From contig NZ_OY782507.1 of NCBI RefSeq assembly GCF_963677725.1, positions 4,446,171 to 4,510,170 of the forward strand: a stretch of DNA of 64,000 nt, read 5' to 3'. Shown piece after piece: positions 7,815 to 17,620 of the stretch. Within the stretch, counting starts at the first letter, position 1; every line of letters starts with the position of its first letter. The position numbers and the translations under genes were made by a program. The DNA comes from an uncultured Cohaesibacter sp. (GTDB lineage: Bacteria > Pseudomonadota > Alphaproteobacteria > Rhizobiales > Cohaesibacteraceae). The notes beneath the pieces were generated by a model. It worked only from the letters and a program-made list of their open reading frames with translations. It made no database searches and was not told the DNA's origin.

Positions 7815-9290
7815 TTATGGTTTAAGGGCCAGACAGGCAAATTTCTGTTTCTTCAGGATGGCACAGGCCGAGCGGGCAGCAGACTTGCTTTTAAAGCCTG
7901 CAAAACGGGCACGATACAAAGTGTCATTGTTTTTCTGCACGGTTTCGGTGTGATTGAGCATGGCCACCAGCAAGCGCTGGTTTTTGGCGCGTGCCTTTGC
8001 CAGCAGCCGGTTGGCAGCCGCAAGACTTGGGGTCGCACCGAGCTGAATGTGCCAGCCAGCGGGAAGTGCACGCTGTGGGGCAGCTTCTGGCAAGATTGTG
8101 CTGTGCGTCGACAAATCGCCAACCGGATCATTGGCCGCGCGTGGCAGAATAGCCAGTGCCGCGGTGGTGATCTTTCTGGTTGCCACTCTGCCAGAGGCTG
8201 GTTCCATCGCCGTGACCTCATCGATGGTCGGGTTGATGCGTGGCAACGTGGTCAGCTTTTGCTGCGGTGCATAGGCTACAACCATGTTTGACGGTTGCTG
8301 CGCATTTACCGAAGCGGTAGTCAGATCGATGGTGGAGGCAATCGTTTTTGCACGTGGCAAAGGCACAATTTTGGCAAGCTTGATGTAGCTGCGTTTGGTG
8401 CCAGCGCGCGGAACAACGAGGGCGGTGAGGCGACGTCCGGTTTTTGCCTTTGGCAAATAGCTGGCAATCAACTTCCTCATGTGCGCATCGCGACTGCGTC
8501 CGGTTTTGCCACCCATAACGACAGCAACGATATGCCGGTTACGGGACTTGACGTTGGAGACGAGGTTAAAGCCGGAGGCGCGGGTATAGCCGGTCTTGAT
8601 GCCATCGACGCCTTTGACGCGACCCAAGAGACGGTTATGGTTGCCATAACGGCGCTTGCCATATTTGAAGGACCGGGTTTTGAAGAATCTGTAATGCTGC
8701 GGGAATCGGTCCTGCAAGGCACGGCCGAGCAATGCCATGTCGTGAGCGGTGGTCTTTTGATACTTGTTCGGCAGACCCGACGCATTTTTGAAAGTGGTGC
8801 GGCTCATGCCGATGGACCGGGCGGTGGCCGTCATCATTTTGGCAAATTCGGCTTCCGTTCCGCCGAGATTTTCCGCCACGGTGGCAGCGACATCGTTGGC
8901 GGATTTGGTGACCAGCGCCAAAATGGCGTCGCGCACACGGATGGAGCTGCCCGGACGCAGACCCAGCTTGGAAGGAGGGCGCGAGGCGGCATGCCTGGAC
9001 ACCTTGAGTCGGCTGTTGAGGGAAATGGAGCCATTTTCCAGACGCTCAAACAGCATGTAGAGCGTCATCATCTTGGTCAGCGATGCTGGATAACGCAACG
9101 AGTTCGCGTTGCGGGAAAACAGCACCTTGCCGCTTTTCACGTCTATGACGTAAGCGGCATATTTCGAATTGGCAGCAGCAGGGGTTGCTGCACCCAGGCA
9201 GGCAAGGGCCATAAACAGAGCTGCAAGGCAAGCGATTGCCTGACGTGACCCTTTTGCACAAAGAAGGGTATGGAACGCTACTCTAAACAC
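7815..9290 (-). CDS. dacC: D-alanyl-D-alanine carboxypeptidase (PBP5/6 type) with C-terminal SPOR-like domain
   Basis: 491-residue exported enzyme that trims the terminal D-Ala from peptidoglycan stem peptides. Signal peptide at about residues 1-40, ending AAA-NS. The three serine-peptidase motifs are all present: S70-L-T-K73, S130-A-N132 and K232-T-G. A basic linker leads to a C-terminal domain (about residues 415-490, W-H-I-Q-L-G...AAARSACAILKK) with the shape of a SPOR repeat that binds denuded glycan at division sites. It starts with GTG behind AAAGGA. Symbol by family; dacA, dacD or dacF numbering cannot be settled from sequence. Confidence 0.88.
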   Translation of the reverse strand: MFRVAFHTLLCAKGSRQAIACLAALFMALACLGAATPAAANSKYAAYVIDVKSGKVLFSRNANSLRYPASLTKMMTLYMLFERLENGSISLNSRLKVSRHAASRPPSKLGLRPGSSIRVRDAILALVTKSANDVAATVAENLGGTEAEFAKMMTATARSIGMSRTTFKNASGLPNKYQKTTAHDMALLGRALQDRFPQHYRFFKTRSFKYGKRRYGNHNRLLGRVKGVDGIKTGYTRASGFNLVSNVKSRNRHIVAVVMGGKTGRSRDAHMRKLIASYLPKAKTGRRLTALVVPRAGTKRSYIKLAKIVPLPRAKTIASTIDLTTASVNAQQPSNMVVAYAPQQKLTTLPRINPTIDEVTAMEPASGRVATRKITTAALAILPRAANDPVGDLSTHSTILPEAAPQRALPAGWHIQLGATPSLAAANRLLAKARAKNQRLLVAMLNHTETVQKNNDTLYRARFAGFKSKSAARSACAILKKQKFACLALKP

Positions 9291-9747
9291 GTGACGTCCT
9301 TTTTAAAGTTTGTCATACGGCGGCTGTAAAGCACGCATTTTTTGGCCAAGGTTGGGCGCAAGTGCGCCTTAAACTGATGTATGACCCAGCCTAGTGACAC
9401 AGGGTTAGGAAATGGTAAAAGGCAAATTGATCGGGTGCAATTTGCGAGGTGATTCATCGCGGTATGGTTAACTCGCGTTCAGCAAGACGTTGATAAGGTG
9501 CGGAAAACAAGCGACTTTCGGACTATTTGGCAATGTCGGCGGTTGCCCTTACAATTACGGGGAAAGATGCCTACATTATTGATCGGCGAGAGGGGAGCTT
9601 TGCGTATCGATTTTCATACGTCATGTTCCCTTTGAATTTTTTTACGGCTTGCCAAAGGATGCCGGTGCCGGTTCGGGCTGGTTGCGCTTTGGCAAACAAG
9701 ACGTTCGGCCCATTCGGGCGAACAATCTCACGGAGACAGTCTAAGCA
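9291..9747. promoter_or_regulatory. Divergent promoter region dacC / clpS with inverted repeat
   Basis: 457 bases without a credible gene. It contains a short hairpin at 9354-9367 (GGCGCA/TGCGCC) and the inverted repeat listed at 9422-9445. The clpS ribosome binding site CGGAGAC lies just before 9748. Confidence 0.5.
9422..9445. promoter_or_regulatory. Inverted repeat, candidate operator
   Basis: GCAAATTG, eight bases, then CAATTTGC: a perfect 8-bp dyad with one helical turn between half-site centres plus a few bases, typical of a dimeric regulator site. It lies 132 bases from the dacC start and 303 bases from the clpS start. The binding protein is unknown. Confidence 0.4.
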
Positions 9748-10074
9748 ATGAGTAAAGATATTCGTCGCCTGGATGAAGATGAAGAACTGGGGGTGGCTAC
9801 CAAGGCCAAGCCCAAGACAAAGCGTCCGAATATGTATCGCGTATTGTTGCTCAATGATGACTTCACGCCGATGGAGTTCGTTGTGCATGTGTTGGAGGCT
9901 TTCTTCAATAAAGGACGAGAAGACGCGACCCGTATCATGCTCCATGTTCATCATCATGGTGTCGGGGAGTGCGGTGTGTTCACCTATGAAGTTGCGGAAA
10001 CCAAGGTTTCGCAAGTCATGGATTTCGCACAGAAACACCAGCATCCGCTGCAATGCATTATGGAAAAGAAGTGA
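9748..10074 (+). CDS. clpS: ATP-dependent Clp protease adaptor ClpS
   Basis: 108-residue adaptor that recognises N-degron substrates and hands them to ClpAP. The core carries the family motif [14 protein letters not shown] and the substrate-pocket histidines in [14 protein letters not shown] flexible acidic-basic N-terminus (residues 1-28) matches the part that engages ClpA. It lies 9 bases upstream of clpA, forming the usual clpS-clpA operon. Some Alphaproteobacteria carry two ClpS paralogs; only this one is in the window. Confidence 0.95.
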   Translation: MSKDIRRLDEDEELGVATKAKPKTKRPNMYRVLLLNDDFTPMEFVVHVLEAFFNKGREDATRIMLHVHHHGVGECGVFTYEVAETKVSQVMDFAQKHQHPLQCIMEKK

Positions 10075-10083
10075 GGAACGCCA

Positions 10084-12546
10084 GTGCCATCATTTTCTAA
10101 CAGCCTGGAAATCGCCCTGCATAAAGCCCTGTCGGTCGCCAATGAGCGGTCACAGGAATATGCCACGCTGGAACATCTCCTGCTGGCGTTGATCGAAGAT
10201 AGTGATGCGGCCGCAGTCATGCGCGCCTGCGGGGTCGATTTGCGTCTGTTGGAATCCAACTTGCAGGATTATATCGACAATGAATTGTCCAATCTGGTCC
10301 AGGAAAGGCGTGTGGACGCCAAACCGACCGCTGGTTTTCAGCGGGTTATCCAGCGCGCGGTGATTCATGTGCAGTCCTCTGGTCGTGAAGAAGTGACCGG
10401 TGCCAATGTGCTTGTTGCGATCTTTGCCGAGCGTGAAAGCCATGCGGCCTATTTCCTGCACGATCAGGACATGACCCGTTACGATGCGGTCAATTATATT
10501 TCTCACGGCATTTCCAAAGTGCCCGGTATGGCTGAGGGTCTCTCGCCGACCGGAGCGGAGGATGACGATGATATCGAGTTCGATAGCGAAGAGGATGAAG
10601 GTGGCGCAGGCGGTACGGAAGCGCTGAAAGCCTATGCGGTCAACCTCAACGACAAGGCCCGCGAAGGCAAGATAGATGTGCTGGTCGGGCGCGATGCCGA
10701 GATCCATCGCACCATTCAGGTGCTTTGCCGCCGTTCCAAGAACAATCCGCTCTTTGTGGGCGATCCGGGTGTTGGCAAGACGGCCATTGCCGAGGGTCTT
10801 GCCAAGCGGATTGTCGAGGACAAGGTGCCCGACGTGCTCAAAGGGTCGACCATCTTTTCCCTTGATATGGGCACGCTGTTGGCAGGGACACGCTATCGCG
10901 GTGATTTTGAGGAACGCCTCAAACGAGTCATCAAGGAAATCGAAGAGTATGACGGGGCGATCCTGTTCATTGACGAAATCCACACGGTGATTGGTGCCGG
11001 TGCGACCTCCGGTGGCGCGATGGATGCTTCCAATTTGCTCAAACCGTCGTTGGCTGCGGGCAATTTGCGTTGTATGGGATCGACGACCTACAAGGAATAT
11101 CGCCAGTTCTTCGAAAAGGACCGCGCTCTGGTGCGTCGTTTCCAGAAGATTGACGTCAATGAGCCGTCCATTCCGGACGCCGTTGATATCCTCAAAGGCC
11201 TGAAGCCCTATTTCGAGGAGTATCACAGCGTCAAATTCACCAATGATGCGATCAAGTCGGCGGTGGAATTGTCCGCACGCTATATTCATGACCGCAAGTT
11301 GCCGGACAAGGCAATCGATGTGATCGATGAAACCGGCGCGGCGCAGCAATTGCTGCCGCAATCCAAGCGCCGCAAAAGCATCAGCGCCAAGGAAGTGGAA
11401 GCCACCGTTGCGACGATGGCCCGCATTCCGCCAAAAACCGTTTCCAAGGACGACAAGGAAATCCTGTCCAATCTGGAAACCAACCTCAAGCGGATGGTTT
11501 ATGGTCAGGATCAGGCCATTGATGCCTTGACGAGCCAGATCAAGCTGGCGCGCGCGGGCTTGCGTGAACCTGAAAAGCCAATCGGCAACTATCTCTTCTC
11601 CGGCCCGACCGGGGTGGGCAAGACCGAGGTTGCGCGACAGTTGGCGGATCTGATGGGCGTTGAATTGCTGCGATTCGATATGTCGGAATATATGGAGCGG
11701 CACACGATCTCGCGTTTGATCGGCGCGCCTCCGGGATATGTCGGCTTTGATCAGGGCGGTCTTTTGACCGATGGCGTTGACCAGCATCCGCATTGCGTGC
11801 TGCTGCTTGACGAGGTTGAGAAGGCCCATCCGGATCTCTACAACATTCTGTTGCAGGTGATGGATCATGGCAAGCTGACCGATCACAATGGCAAGCGGGT
11901 GGATTTCCGCAATGTCATTCTGATCATGACCACTAATGCCGGGGCGACCGAGATGGACAAGCCTGCAATGGGCTTTACCAACAATGCGCGCTCGGGTGAC
12001 GATGAAGAGGCAATCAACAAGCTCTTCACGCCGGAATTCCGCAACCGGCTGGATGCGGTCATTCCGTTTGGCGCTTTGCCGACCGAAGTGGTGCATCAGG
12101 TGGTGCGCAAGTTCGTCATGCAGCTCGAAGCCCAGCTCGCCGATCGGGGTGTGACCTTCGAGTTGACCGATGCTGCGACCGCGTGGCTGGCCAAGAAGGG
12201 ATATGATCCGAAAATGGGGGCCCGTCCGCTGGGGCGTGTCATTCAGGAGCATATCAAGCGGCCATTGGCCGAAGAGATCCTGTTTGGCAAGCTGACCAAG
12301 GGTGGCACCGTCAAGGTCGATATCGATCTCGACAATATGGAAAAACTGTTCCTCACCGTGGTAGAGGATGCTCCTGTCAAGCCTTCCAAGACAAGTAAGG
12401 AAGACGAGGCTCCCAAAGACGCCCCCAAAGCGGAAGACGAGGGGGATGAGGCAGCCAAGGACGAGGCAACGCCAAAGAAACGCCGTCGTTCAGCCCCGAA
12501 AAAGGGCGGCTCCACGCCTAAGGTTGCCAAGGTCGAGAAGAAATAA
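10084..12546 (+). CDS. clpA: ATP-dependent Clp protease ATP-binding subunit ClpA, with long charged C-terminal tail
   Basis: 820-residue AAA+ unfoldase that feeds ClpP. It has an N-terminal Clp_N double repeat (1-145), an acidic linker (158-175), AAA-1 with Walker A GDPGVGKT at 226-233, and AAA-2 with GPTGVGKT at 507-514. The start is GTG at 10084, with a GAGGAA site before it. After the last folded domain there is an extension of about 60 residues, rich in Lys, Asp, Glu and Ala and ending with clusters such as KKRRRS and KVEKK. This makes the protein longer than E. coli ClpA (758). Co-transcribed with clpS; terminator follows. Confidence 0.95.
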   Translation: MPSFSNSLEIALHKALSVANERSQEYATLEHLLLALIEDSDAAAVMRACGVDLRLLESNLQDYIDNELSNLVQERRVDAKPTAGFQRVIQRAVIHVQSSGREEVTGANVLVAIFAERESHAAYFLHDQDMTRYDAVNYISHGISKVPGMAEGLSPTGAEDDDDIEFDSEEDEGGAGGTEALKAYAVNLNDKAREGKIDVLVGRDAEIHRTIQVLCRRSKNNPLFVGDPGVGKTAIAEGLAKRIVEDKVPDVLKGSTIFSLDMGTLLAGTRYRGDFEERLKRVIKEIEEYDGAILFIDEIHTVIGAGATSGGAMDASNLLKPSLAAGNLRCMGSTTYKEYRQFFEKDRALVRRFQKIDVNEPSIPDAVDILKGLKPYFEEYHSVKFTNDAIKSAVELSARYIHDRKLPDKAIDVIDETGAAQQLLPQSKRRKSISAKEVEATVATMARIPPKTVSKDDKEILSNLETNLKRMVYGQDQAIDALTSQIKLARAGLREPEKPIGNYLFSGPTGVGKTEVARQLADLMGVELLRFDMSEYMERHTISRLIGAPPGYVGFDQGGLLTDGVDQHPHCVLLLDEVEKAHPDLYNILLQVMDHGKLTDHNGKRVDFRNVILIMTTNAGATEMDKPAMGFTNNARSGDDEEAINKLFTPEFRNRLDAVIPFGALPTEVVHQVVRKFVMQLEAQLADRGVTFELTDAATAWLAKKGYDPKMGARPLGRVIQEHIKRPLAEEILFGKLTKGGTVKVDIDLDNMEKLFLTVVEDAPVKPSKTSKEDEAPKDAPKAEDEGDEAAKDEATPKKRRRSAPKKGGSTPKVAKVEKK

Positions 12547-12551
12547 AAACC

Positions 12552-12580
12552 AAATGCCGGGCCTTGGTCCGGCATTTTGC
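12552..12580 (+). terminator. Intrinsic terminator after clpA
   Basis: Nine-base-pair stem AAATGCCGG / CCGGCATTT with an 8-base loop and a T-rich tail, beginning five bases after the clpA stop. Confidence 0.75.
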
Positions 12581-12612
12581 ATTTCTACGCTCATTTTCAA
12601 AATTGATGTGTC

Positions 12613-12861
12613 ATGTTTCCAGATATCCCACCATGGCTTCGCCGATTTTTATTGTTCTTTGCCTTTGCGATTGCCGCTTTAATGGGGGCGAGTGCCACCA
12701 TGCGGGCTGCCTTTCCAAATGGATTGTTTGGCAGTCTGGTTGATCCAGCCACCGGGCAGGCAGATGGAATGGAGCTGCTGAAAAATATCCTGTCTTTGGC
12801 AGCTGGCTATATGTTGTTGATTACACTCCTCTATCAGCACTTCTTTGATCGTGATGACTGA
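12613..12861 (+). CDS. Small two-helix membrane protein, hypothetical
   Basis: 82 residues with two clear hydrophobic helices (about 11-32 and 57-75) and an acidic tail HFFDRDD. Not recognised. It sits between clpA and trkH on the same strand and has its own spacing on both sides, so it need not be linked to either. No strong ribosome binding site is visible upstream. Coding potential is judged from the sensible membrane topology and absence of overlap. Confidence 0.55.
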   Translation: MFPDIPPWLRRFLLFFAFAIAALMGASATMRAAFPNGLFGSLVDPATGQADGMELLKNILSLAAGYMLLITLLYQHFFDRDD

Positions 12862-13039
12862 CTGACCTTAAAGGCCAGGATCGGCTACTTTTCATTGTGC
12901 CTTAGGTGTTGTACCTAGACTTCTGTTGTCTGGGCGCATAGCTGTTATTCACAAGCTGCCTTTTCTTTCTTGGTGCAGCAGCGTATTTTCCGCCGGGTTT
13001 GCTGGTGTCATGGTGCGCCGACATGAAAGAGTGGATCCA

Positions 13040-14461
13040 ATGGTCTCTGTTCTTGGAATATTGATCGCCATCCTTGGCGGTCTGATGTTCTTGCCTTCCA
13101 TCATCGATTTGTCCTTTCACGATGATGACTGGCTGGCTTTTTTTGGCAGCGGCGCGATTTGCATATCTTTCGGCGTCGGGCTGTTTCTGGCCGTGCGGGG
13201 GCAGGAGGGGGACTGGTCGATCCGCAAATCGATCCTGTTCGTCAATGGCATCTGGATTCTGATCAGCCTGTTTGCTTCTCTTCCGCTTTATTTCTCCTCG
13301 CTGAATTTGAGTTTTGCCGATGCTTTCTTTGAAACCGTCTCTGGCCTGACGACCACCGGCTCCACGGTGTTGAGTGGTCTTGATACGATGGCGCCGGGGC
13401 TGTTGTTTTGGCGTTCCTTCATGCAGTGGATCGGCGGATTGGGGATCGTGGCCATCGGGGTTGCGATTCTGCCAGTGCTTGGTATGGGCGGTCAAAAGCT
13501 GTTTTTTCTCGAAAGCTCCGAGCAGAGCGAGAATCCCTATCCACGTATTCAGGATCTGGCGGCCAAGATTGCCACCGTTTATATGGTTCTCACGGTGGCC
13601 TGTGCGTCTTCCTATTTCCTGCTCGGCATGACGTTCTTTGAAGCGGTCAATCATGCGATGACGACCGTGTCGACGGGCGGCTTCTCAACGTCGGATGAAT
13701 CCATGGCGCATTTTCATTCCATGGGTATCTTGCTTGCTGCGTCGTTTTTCATGTTTCTCGGTGGCCTGCCATTCCTCTTTCTCATTCGGCTGAATGCACC
13801 TGATCGCGAAGCTGACCCGCAGATCGCGCTTTATGTGAAGATTGTCATTGCAGCAACTGTGATGATTTTCCTTGCCAAGGAAATGGTCTATCCGGAGACA
13901 GAGCTGAATGATTTGGTGCTCTCGCTGTTCAACGTCATTTCGATCATGACCACGACAGGATATGGGGCCGGTGATTATCAGCTTTGGGGGCCGCTTTTCT
14001 GGGCGGTATTCCTTGGTCTGACATTCTTTGGCGCCTGTTCCGGCTCGACCTCTGGCGGGCTGAAGCAATTCCGGTTTGTGGTGGCGTGGGAAGTGTTCAA
14101 AAATGCGGTTGGCAAATTGATCAGCCCGCACCGGGTCAAGCCCATGCGGTACGGCTTGAGGATTGTCGATGATGAAATGGCAGCCTCGACCATGAGCCTG
14201 ATTTATCTGTTTTTTGGCACCTTCACCTTCTTCGCCATCGTGCTTCAAGTGTTCGGGCTTGACTTCATGACCGCGATCAGTGCGTCCGCCACAGCCTTGG
14301 CCAATGTGGGGCCGGGGCTTGGGGAAATTATCGGTCCAGCGGGTAACTTCACATCGCTGTCGAATGTCACCAAGATGCTGTTGGCGATGGAAATGATCCT
14401 CGGGCGCCTTGAAATCCTGTCCGGTCTGGCGCTCCTCAGCCCGGCTTTCTGGCGTTGGTAG
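13040..14461 (+). CDS. trkH: TrkH-family potassium uptake protein
   Basis: About 473 residues. Integral membrane subunit of the Trk potassium channel with four pore-loop repeats. The selectivity-filter regions are visible as TTTGST, TVSTGGFS, MTTTGYGAGD and ANVGPGL. The frame is open upstream to 12926, but the family usually begins a few residues before the first helix, so MVSVLGILIAILGG at 13040 is preferred; 13010 is the alternative. No trkA-type regulatory subunit lies nearby. An inverted repeat follows the stop. Confidence 0.88.
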   Translation: MVSVLGILIAILGGLMFLPSIIDLSFHDDDWLAFFGSGAICISFGVGLFLAVRGQEGDWSIRKSILFVNGIWILISLFASLPLYFSSLNLSFADAFFETVSGLTTTGSTVLSGLDTMAPGLLFWRSFMQWIGGLGIVAIGVAILPVLGMGGQKLFFLESSEQSENPYPRIQDLAAKIATVYMVLTVACASSYFLLGMTFFEAVNHAMTTVSTGGFSTSDESMAHFHSMGILLAASFFMFLGGLPFLFLIRLNAPDREADPQIALYVKIVIAATVMIFLAKEMVYPETELNDLVLSLFNVISIMTTTGYGAGDYQLWGPLFWAVFLGLTFFGACSGSTSGGLKQFRFVVAWEVFKNAVGKLISPHRVKPMRYGLRIVDDEMAASTMSLIYLFFGTFTFFAIVLQVFGLDFMTAISASATALANVGPGLGEIIGPAGNFTSLSNVTKMLLAMEMILGRLEILSGLALLSPAFWRW

Positions 14462-14481
14462 GCCATAGCATTTAAGATGTC

Positions 14482-14507
14482 GGCCAAAGTGGGAAGCCTC
14501 TTTGGCC
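14482..14507. repeat. Hairpin downstream of trkH
   Basis: Perfect 8-bp stem GGCCAAAG / CTTTGGCC with a 10-base loop, 20 bases after the trkH stop. It lacks a T run, so it may be an mRNA 3' end stabiliser or a weak or Rho-assisted terminator. Confidence 0.45.
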
Positions 14508-14535
14508 AAATCATTATTGCCTCGCTTTTGGGGAT

Positions 14536-14556
14536 GTGAGACATAGAAGGTCTCAC
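14536..14556. promoter_or_regulatory. Inverted repeat upstream of azlC, candidate operator
   Basis: GTGAGAC, seven bases, GTCTCAC: a perfect dyad 106 bases before the azlC start. azlCD operons are often controlled by Lrp- or MarR-type regulators, but the binding protein here is unknown. Confidence 0.3.
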
Positions 14557-14662
14557 CTTGAAGGGCGTCTGCAGCCATATCTCGACCGTATCACGCTCCT
14601 TCCTGTTCCCTTTGATCCAAAGGCCAGACCGGGTTTCAGGCTTCGGTGCAGCAGAGTTATTG

Positions 14663-15418
14663 ATGACCAAGACAGATGACATAAAAGATCCGTCAGAAGG
14701 GCATGAGCCGCGCCAGTCCGGGCTTTACTGGTATCGCCGGGGCATGCGGCATCTGATTTCCACGCCAGCGGCTGTTCTTTGTATTTCCTTTGCTGGCTTT
14801 GGTGGCTTTGCGCGCGAGAGTGGCATCGACGTTATCCATGCGATGTTCATGACGCTGTCCATCTGGGCCTTGCCCAGTGCGGTGGTGCTGGTTGGCGGCA
14901 TCGTATCGGGTGCTGGTCTGTTGGCGATTGCGACCGCAGTGGCGCTGGCTTCCATCCGGATGATGCCGATGATTGTCGCCTTTGTGCCGGAAGTGCGGGA
15001 TCGGAACACGCCAACATGGAAACTGGTGGTTTTATGCCATGTGACGGCCATCACCTCATGGGTGTTTGGCATGACCCATTTGCCGGCCCTGCCGCGCTAT
15101 GCGCGGGTGCCGTTCTATGCGGGGTTTGCGCTAACGCTGACAACGATCAATGTGTTTGTCACCGCTTTGGGCTTTGCGATTGCCGGGTTGGTGCCGCCGC
15201 TTGTAGCCGCTGCTTTGTTCATGACGACGCCGCTTTATTTCATGCTGACTCTGCCGAGCGCAGCGCGGATCCTGTCTGACCGGCTTGCGCTGATCTTTGG
15301 CTTTGCGCTGGGGCCGCTATTTGCCCTCTATGTGCCGGGAACGGATCTGATCTGGACCGGGCTGGTCGGCGGCATTGCTGCTTATGGGGTCGGCTATGTT
15401 GCGAGGAAGCGGACATGA
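14663..15418 (+). CDS. azlC: AzlC family branched-chain amino acid exporter subunit
   Basis: About 251 residues with five to six membrane helices. AzlC works with the small AzlD protein to export branched-chain amino acids or analogues. The frame is open from 14558, but the ATG at 14663 (MTKTDD) gives the usual length and puts a cytoplasmic N-terminus before the first helix. The stop overlaps the azlD start by four bases (ATGA), a strong sign of translational coupling. A dyad at 14536-14556 may control it. Confidence 0.8.
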   Translation: MTKTDDIKDPSEGHEPRQSGLYWYRRGMRHLISTPAAVLCISFAGFGGFARESGIDVIHAMFMTLSIWALPSAVVLVGGIVSGAGLLAIATAVALASIRMMPMIVAFVPEVRDRNTPTWKLVVLCHVTAITSWVFGMTHLPALPRYARVPFYAGFALTLTTINVFVTALGFAIAGLVPPLVAAALFMTTPLYFMLTLPSAARILSDRLALIFGFALGPLFALYVPGTDLIWTGLVGGIAAYGVGYVARKRT

Positions 15419-15780
15419 ACCTGACATTTGACGCGATTGATGCGGCCTGGTGGCCCTTCCTGTTCATCCTTCTGGCCGCCTCCATTCCCACCGATATCTG
15501 GCGCTGGATCGGCATTGCCTTTGCCGGGCGTTTGCGTGATGACAGTGAGTGGATCCTTTTGTCCCGCGCGGTCGCCAATGCACTGGTGGCCGGGGTTATC
15601 ATGCGGTTGATCCTGTTTCCCTCCGGCGCGTTGGTGGAGGTGCCGGTCTGGATCAGACTGGTCGCTGTTGGTCTTGCTGTTGGGCTCTATTTCGGCCTCA
15701 TTCGCAATTTGCTTTTGGCTGTGATTGTCGGTGGCAGCAGTCTGGTTTCCCTGTCTTTGCTGTTTGGCGCGAGCCTGTGA
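15415..15780 (+). CDS. azlD: AzlD domain protein, partner of AzlC
   Basis: 121-residue membrane protein with four short hydrophobic segments, the normal size and topology for AzlD. It overlaps azlC by 4 bases and is followed by a strong terminator, so azlCD forms a two-gene unit. Confidence 0.8.
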   Translation: MNLTFDAIDAAWWPFLFILLAASIPTDIWRWIGIAFAGRLRDDSEWILLSRAVANALVAGVIMRLILFPSGALVEVPVWIRLVAVGLAVGLYFGLIRNLLLAVIVGGSSLVSLSLLFGASL

Positions 15781-15791
15781 ACCAGTAAAAG

Positions 15792-15820
15792 AAAAGGCCC
15801 CGGGTTTTGGGGCCTTTTTT
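15792..15820. terminator. Bidirectional terminator between azlD and hit
   Basis: Ten-base-pair stem AAAAGGCCCC / GGGGCCTTTT with a 7-base loop and T6 on the plus strand. The minus-strand side also has a T-rich tail, fitting the convergent HIT gene. Confidence 0.85.
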
Positions 15821-15850
15821 GTGGGTATGGTCTGCCGGACTTAAGTTGCC

Positions 15851-16285
15851 TTAAGCTGCTTCGAGCGCCTTGCGTAGCTGTTCTGCAAAGCCTGCCAGTT
15901 GCTCGCCATCGGCCATCTCGCCGGTATGGGGCTTGAGCGAGACGCCTTCCTTGCGCGGGATGACATGGACGTGGAGATGGAAAATCACCTGTCCGCCAGC
16001 GCTTTCGTTGAATTGCTGAACAGTGACGCCATCGGCCTCGAAGGCGACCATCTGGGCGCGGGCGATTTTCTGGGCCGTTGCCATAACGGCGTTGATATCT
16101 TCGGCGCTGACATCGAACAGGTTGCGTGAGGCATTTTTCGGAATCACCAGCGTATGGCCATCGGCGCGTGGCATGATGTCCATGATTGCGATGGTCATGT
16201 CATCTTCATAGACCTTGTGGGCAGGCAACTCGCCGCGAAGGATCTTGGCAAAAATATTATCGGTGTCATAGGCTGGTGTCGTCAT
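15851..16285 (-). CDS. HIT-family (HINT-like) nucleotide hydrolase
   Basis: About 144 residues with the histidine triad HLHVHV near residue 103 and the preceding QQFNESAGGQ loop. Members hydrolyse adenosine phosphoramidates or aminoacyl-adenylates. A GTG lies one codon upstream of the chosen ATG. It follows the DUF482 gene on the minus strand with 66 bases between them and is probably the last gene of that unit. Confidence 0.9.
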   Translation of the reverse strand: MTTPAYDTDNIFAKILRGELPAHKVYEDDMTIAIMDIMPRADGHTLVIPKNASRNLFDVSAEDINAVMATAQKIARAQMVAFEADGVTVQQFNESAGGQVIFHLHVHVIPRKEGVSLKPHTGEMADGEQLAGFAEQLRKALEAA

Positions 16286-16351
16286 CACGTAAATCCCTCT
16301 ATTAAAAGCAAAAATGTTTGGGGCCAGACTATCAGCGGGAGGGGCTCAAAT

Positions 16352-17554
16352 CTATCCATTGCCTTTTTTGAATGGGGAAAGTGTGGCGAGGAAGTCCTGT
16401 TCGGCTTCTGCGGCCTGTCTTTCCCGCTCCAGATAGTCGGCGATGGCCTCACGGAAGGCGGGATGGTCGATCCAGTGGGCCGACCATGTGGTCTGTGGTT
16501 CATAGCCGCGGGCGATCTTGTGTTCGCCTTGAGCCCCGGCCTCGACGCACATCAGGCCGTGGTTGATGGCCCATTCGATGGCCCGATGATAGCAAAGCTC
16601 GAAATGCAGGCAGGGATAATCGCCGATGGTGCCCCAATAACGGCCATAGAGTGTGTCGCCGCCAATGAAATTAAGCGCGCCAGCCACTGGCATCTCATCG
16701 TCATAGGCCATGACCAGCAACACCCGGTCGGCCATCCGCTCGCCAATCATTGAGAAGAAGGTGCGATTGAGATAAGGCCTGCCCCATTTGCGTGAGCCGG
16801 TATCCATATAAAAATCGAAAAAGGCGTCCCAGTCGGATTCAAGGATGGCGTTTCCCCGTTTTTCGAGGATGGTCAGGCCATGGCTCTGTGCGGTCTTGCG
16901 TTCCTTGCGGATATTTTTGCGCTTGCGCGAGGAGAGATGGCTGAGAAAATCCTCGTAATCCTCATAATCTTCATTGACCCAATGGAATTGCTGATCCCGG
17001 CGAATGAGGAAGTCCTGACTTTCAAAGGTGGTCTTCTGTTGCTCGGGCAGGAAGGTCAGGTGGGCCGAGGAGATGGGATATCGGTCGCAAAGCTGTTTTA
17101 GGCCACTGGCCATGGCAGCAATGGCAATCGCCTGATTGACGCCCTTGCGGGTGAGCACCTTGGGCGCGTTGACCGGGGTAAAGGGAATGGCGCTTTGCAG
17201 CTTGGGATAATATTGCCCGCCCGCCCGTTCCATCGCGTCGGCCCAGGCATAGTCAAAGACATATTCGCCCTGACTGTGGGATTTAAGATAGAGCGGTTGG
17301 ACCGCGAGGACGGAACCATCATCATCTTTCAGTACCATGTGATGGGGGAGCCAACCAGTCTGCTCTGAAACGCAGCCGGATTTTTCCAAAGCATCCAGGA
17401 AGGCGAAATCGAGAAAGGGATTGGCTTTCCGCTCGCTCAACGTGTCATGCAGGCAGGCATTCCAGTCCGCTTCGCCGATCTCGCTTATGGCATGCTTGAT
17501 ATGCAGCTGGAAGCCTTTCTCTTGTGACGTGTCCGGTGGCATATCCTCAGACAT
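16352..17554 (-). CDS. DUF482/COG3146 GNAT-fold family protein
   Basis: 400 residues matching the family often annotated as peptidogalycan-like or GNAT acyltransferase (DUF482). Supporting segments are HFELCYHRAIEWAINHG and the conserved VEAGAQGEHKIARGY near residue 345. It has an acidic YEDYEDF patch followed by a basic KRKNIRKERK stretch. No signal peptide. The biochemical role is not established. It lies between ugpQ and the HIT gene, all on the minus strand. Confidence 0.8.
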   Translation of the reverse strand: MSEDMPPDTSQEKGFQLHIKHAISEIGEADWNACLHDTLSERKANPFLDFAFLDALEKSGCVSEQTGWLPHHMVLKDDDGSVLAVQPLYLKSHSQGEYVFDYAWADAMERAGGQYYPKLQSAIPFTPVNAPKVLTRKGVNQAIAIAAMASGLKQLCDRYPISSAHLTFLPEQQKTTFESQDFLIRRDQQFHWVNEDYEDYEDFLSHLSSRKRKNIRKERKTAQSHGLTILEKRGNAILESDWDAFFDFYMDTGSRKWGRPYLNRTFFSMIGERMADRVLLVMAYDDEMPVAGALNFIGGDTLYGRYWGTIGDYPCLHFELCYHRAIEWAINHGLMCVEAGAQGEHKIARGYEPQTTWSAHWIDHPAFREAIADYLERERQAAEAEQDFLATLSPFKKGNG

Positions 17555-17620
17555 GAAGCGCCCTTTTGCTCAAGCGGTGGGGTGGATTTCAACCTTGAAA
17601 GGCGGCTGAAAAAGACAATG

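Noticed and set aside
8295-9248. 317-codon open frame antisense to dacC
   Set aside because: Overlaps a gene with all PBP motifs; composition typical of a shadow frame.
10150-12252. 700-codon open frame antisense to clpA
   Set aside because: Entirely inside clpA on the opposite strand. Long antisense frames arise from codon bias in GC-rich genes; no family resemblance.
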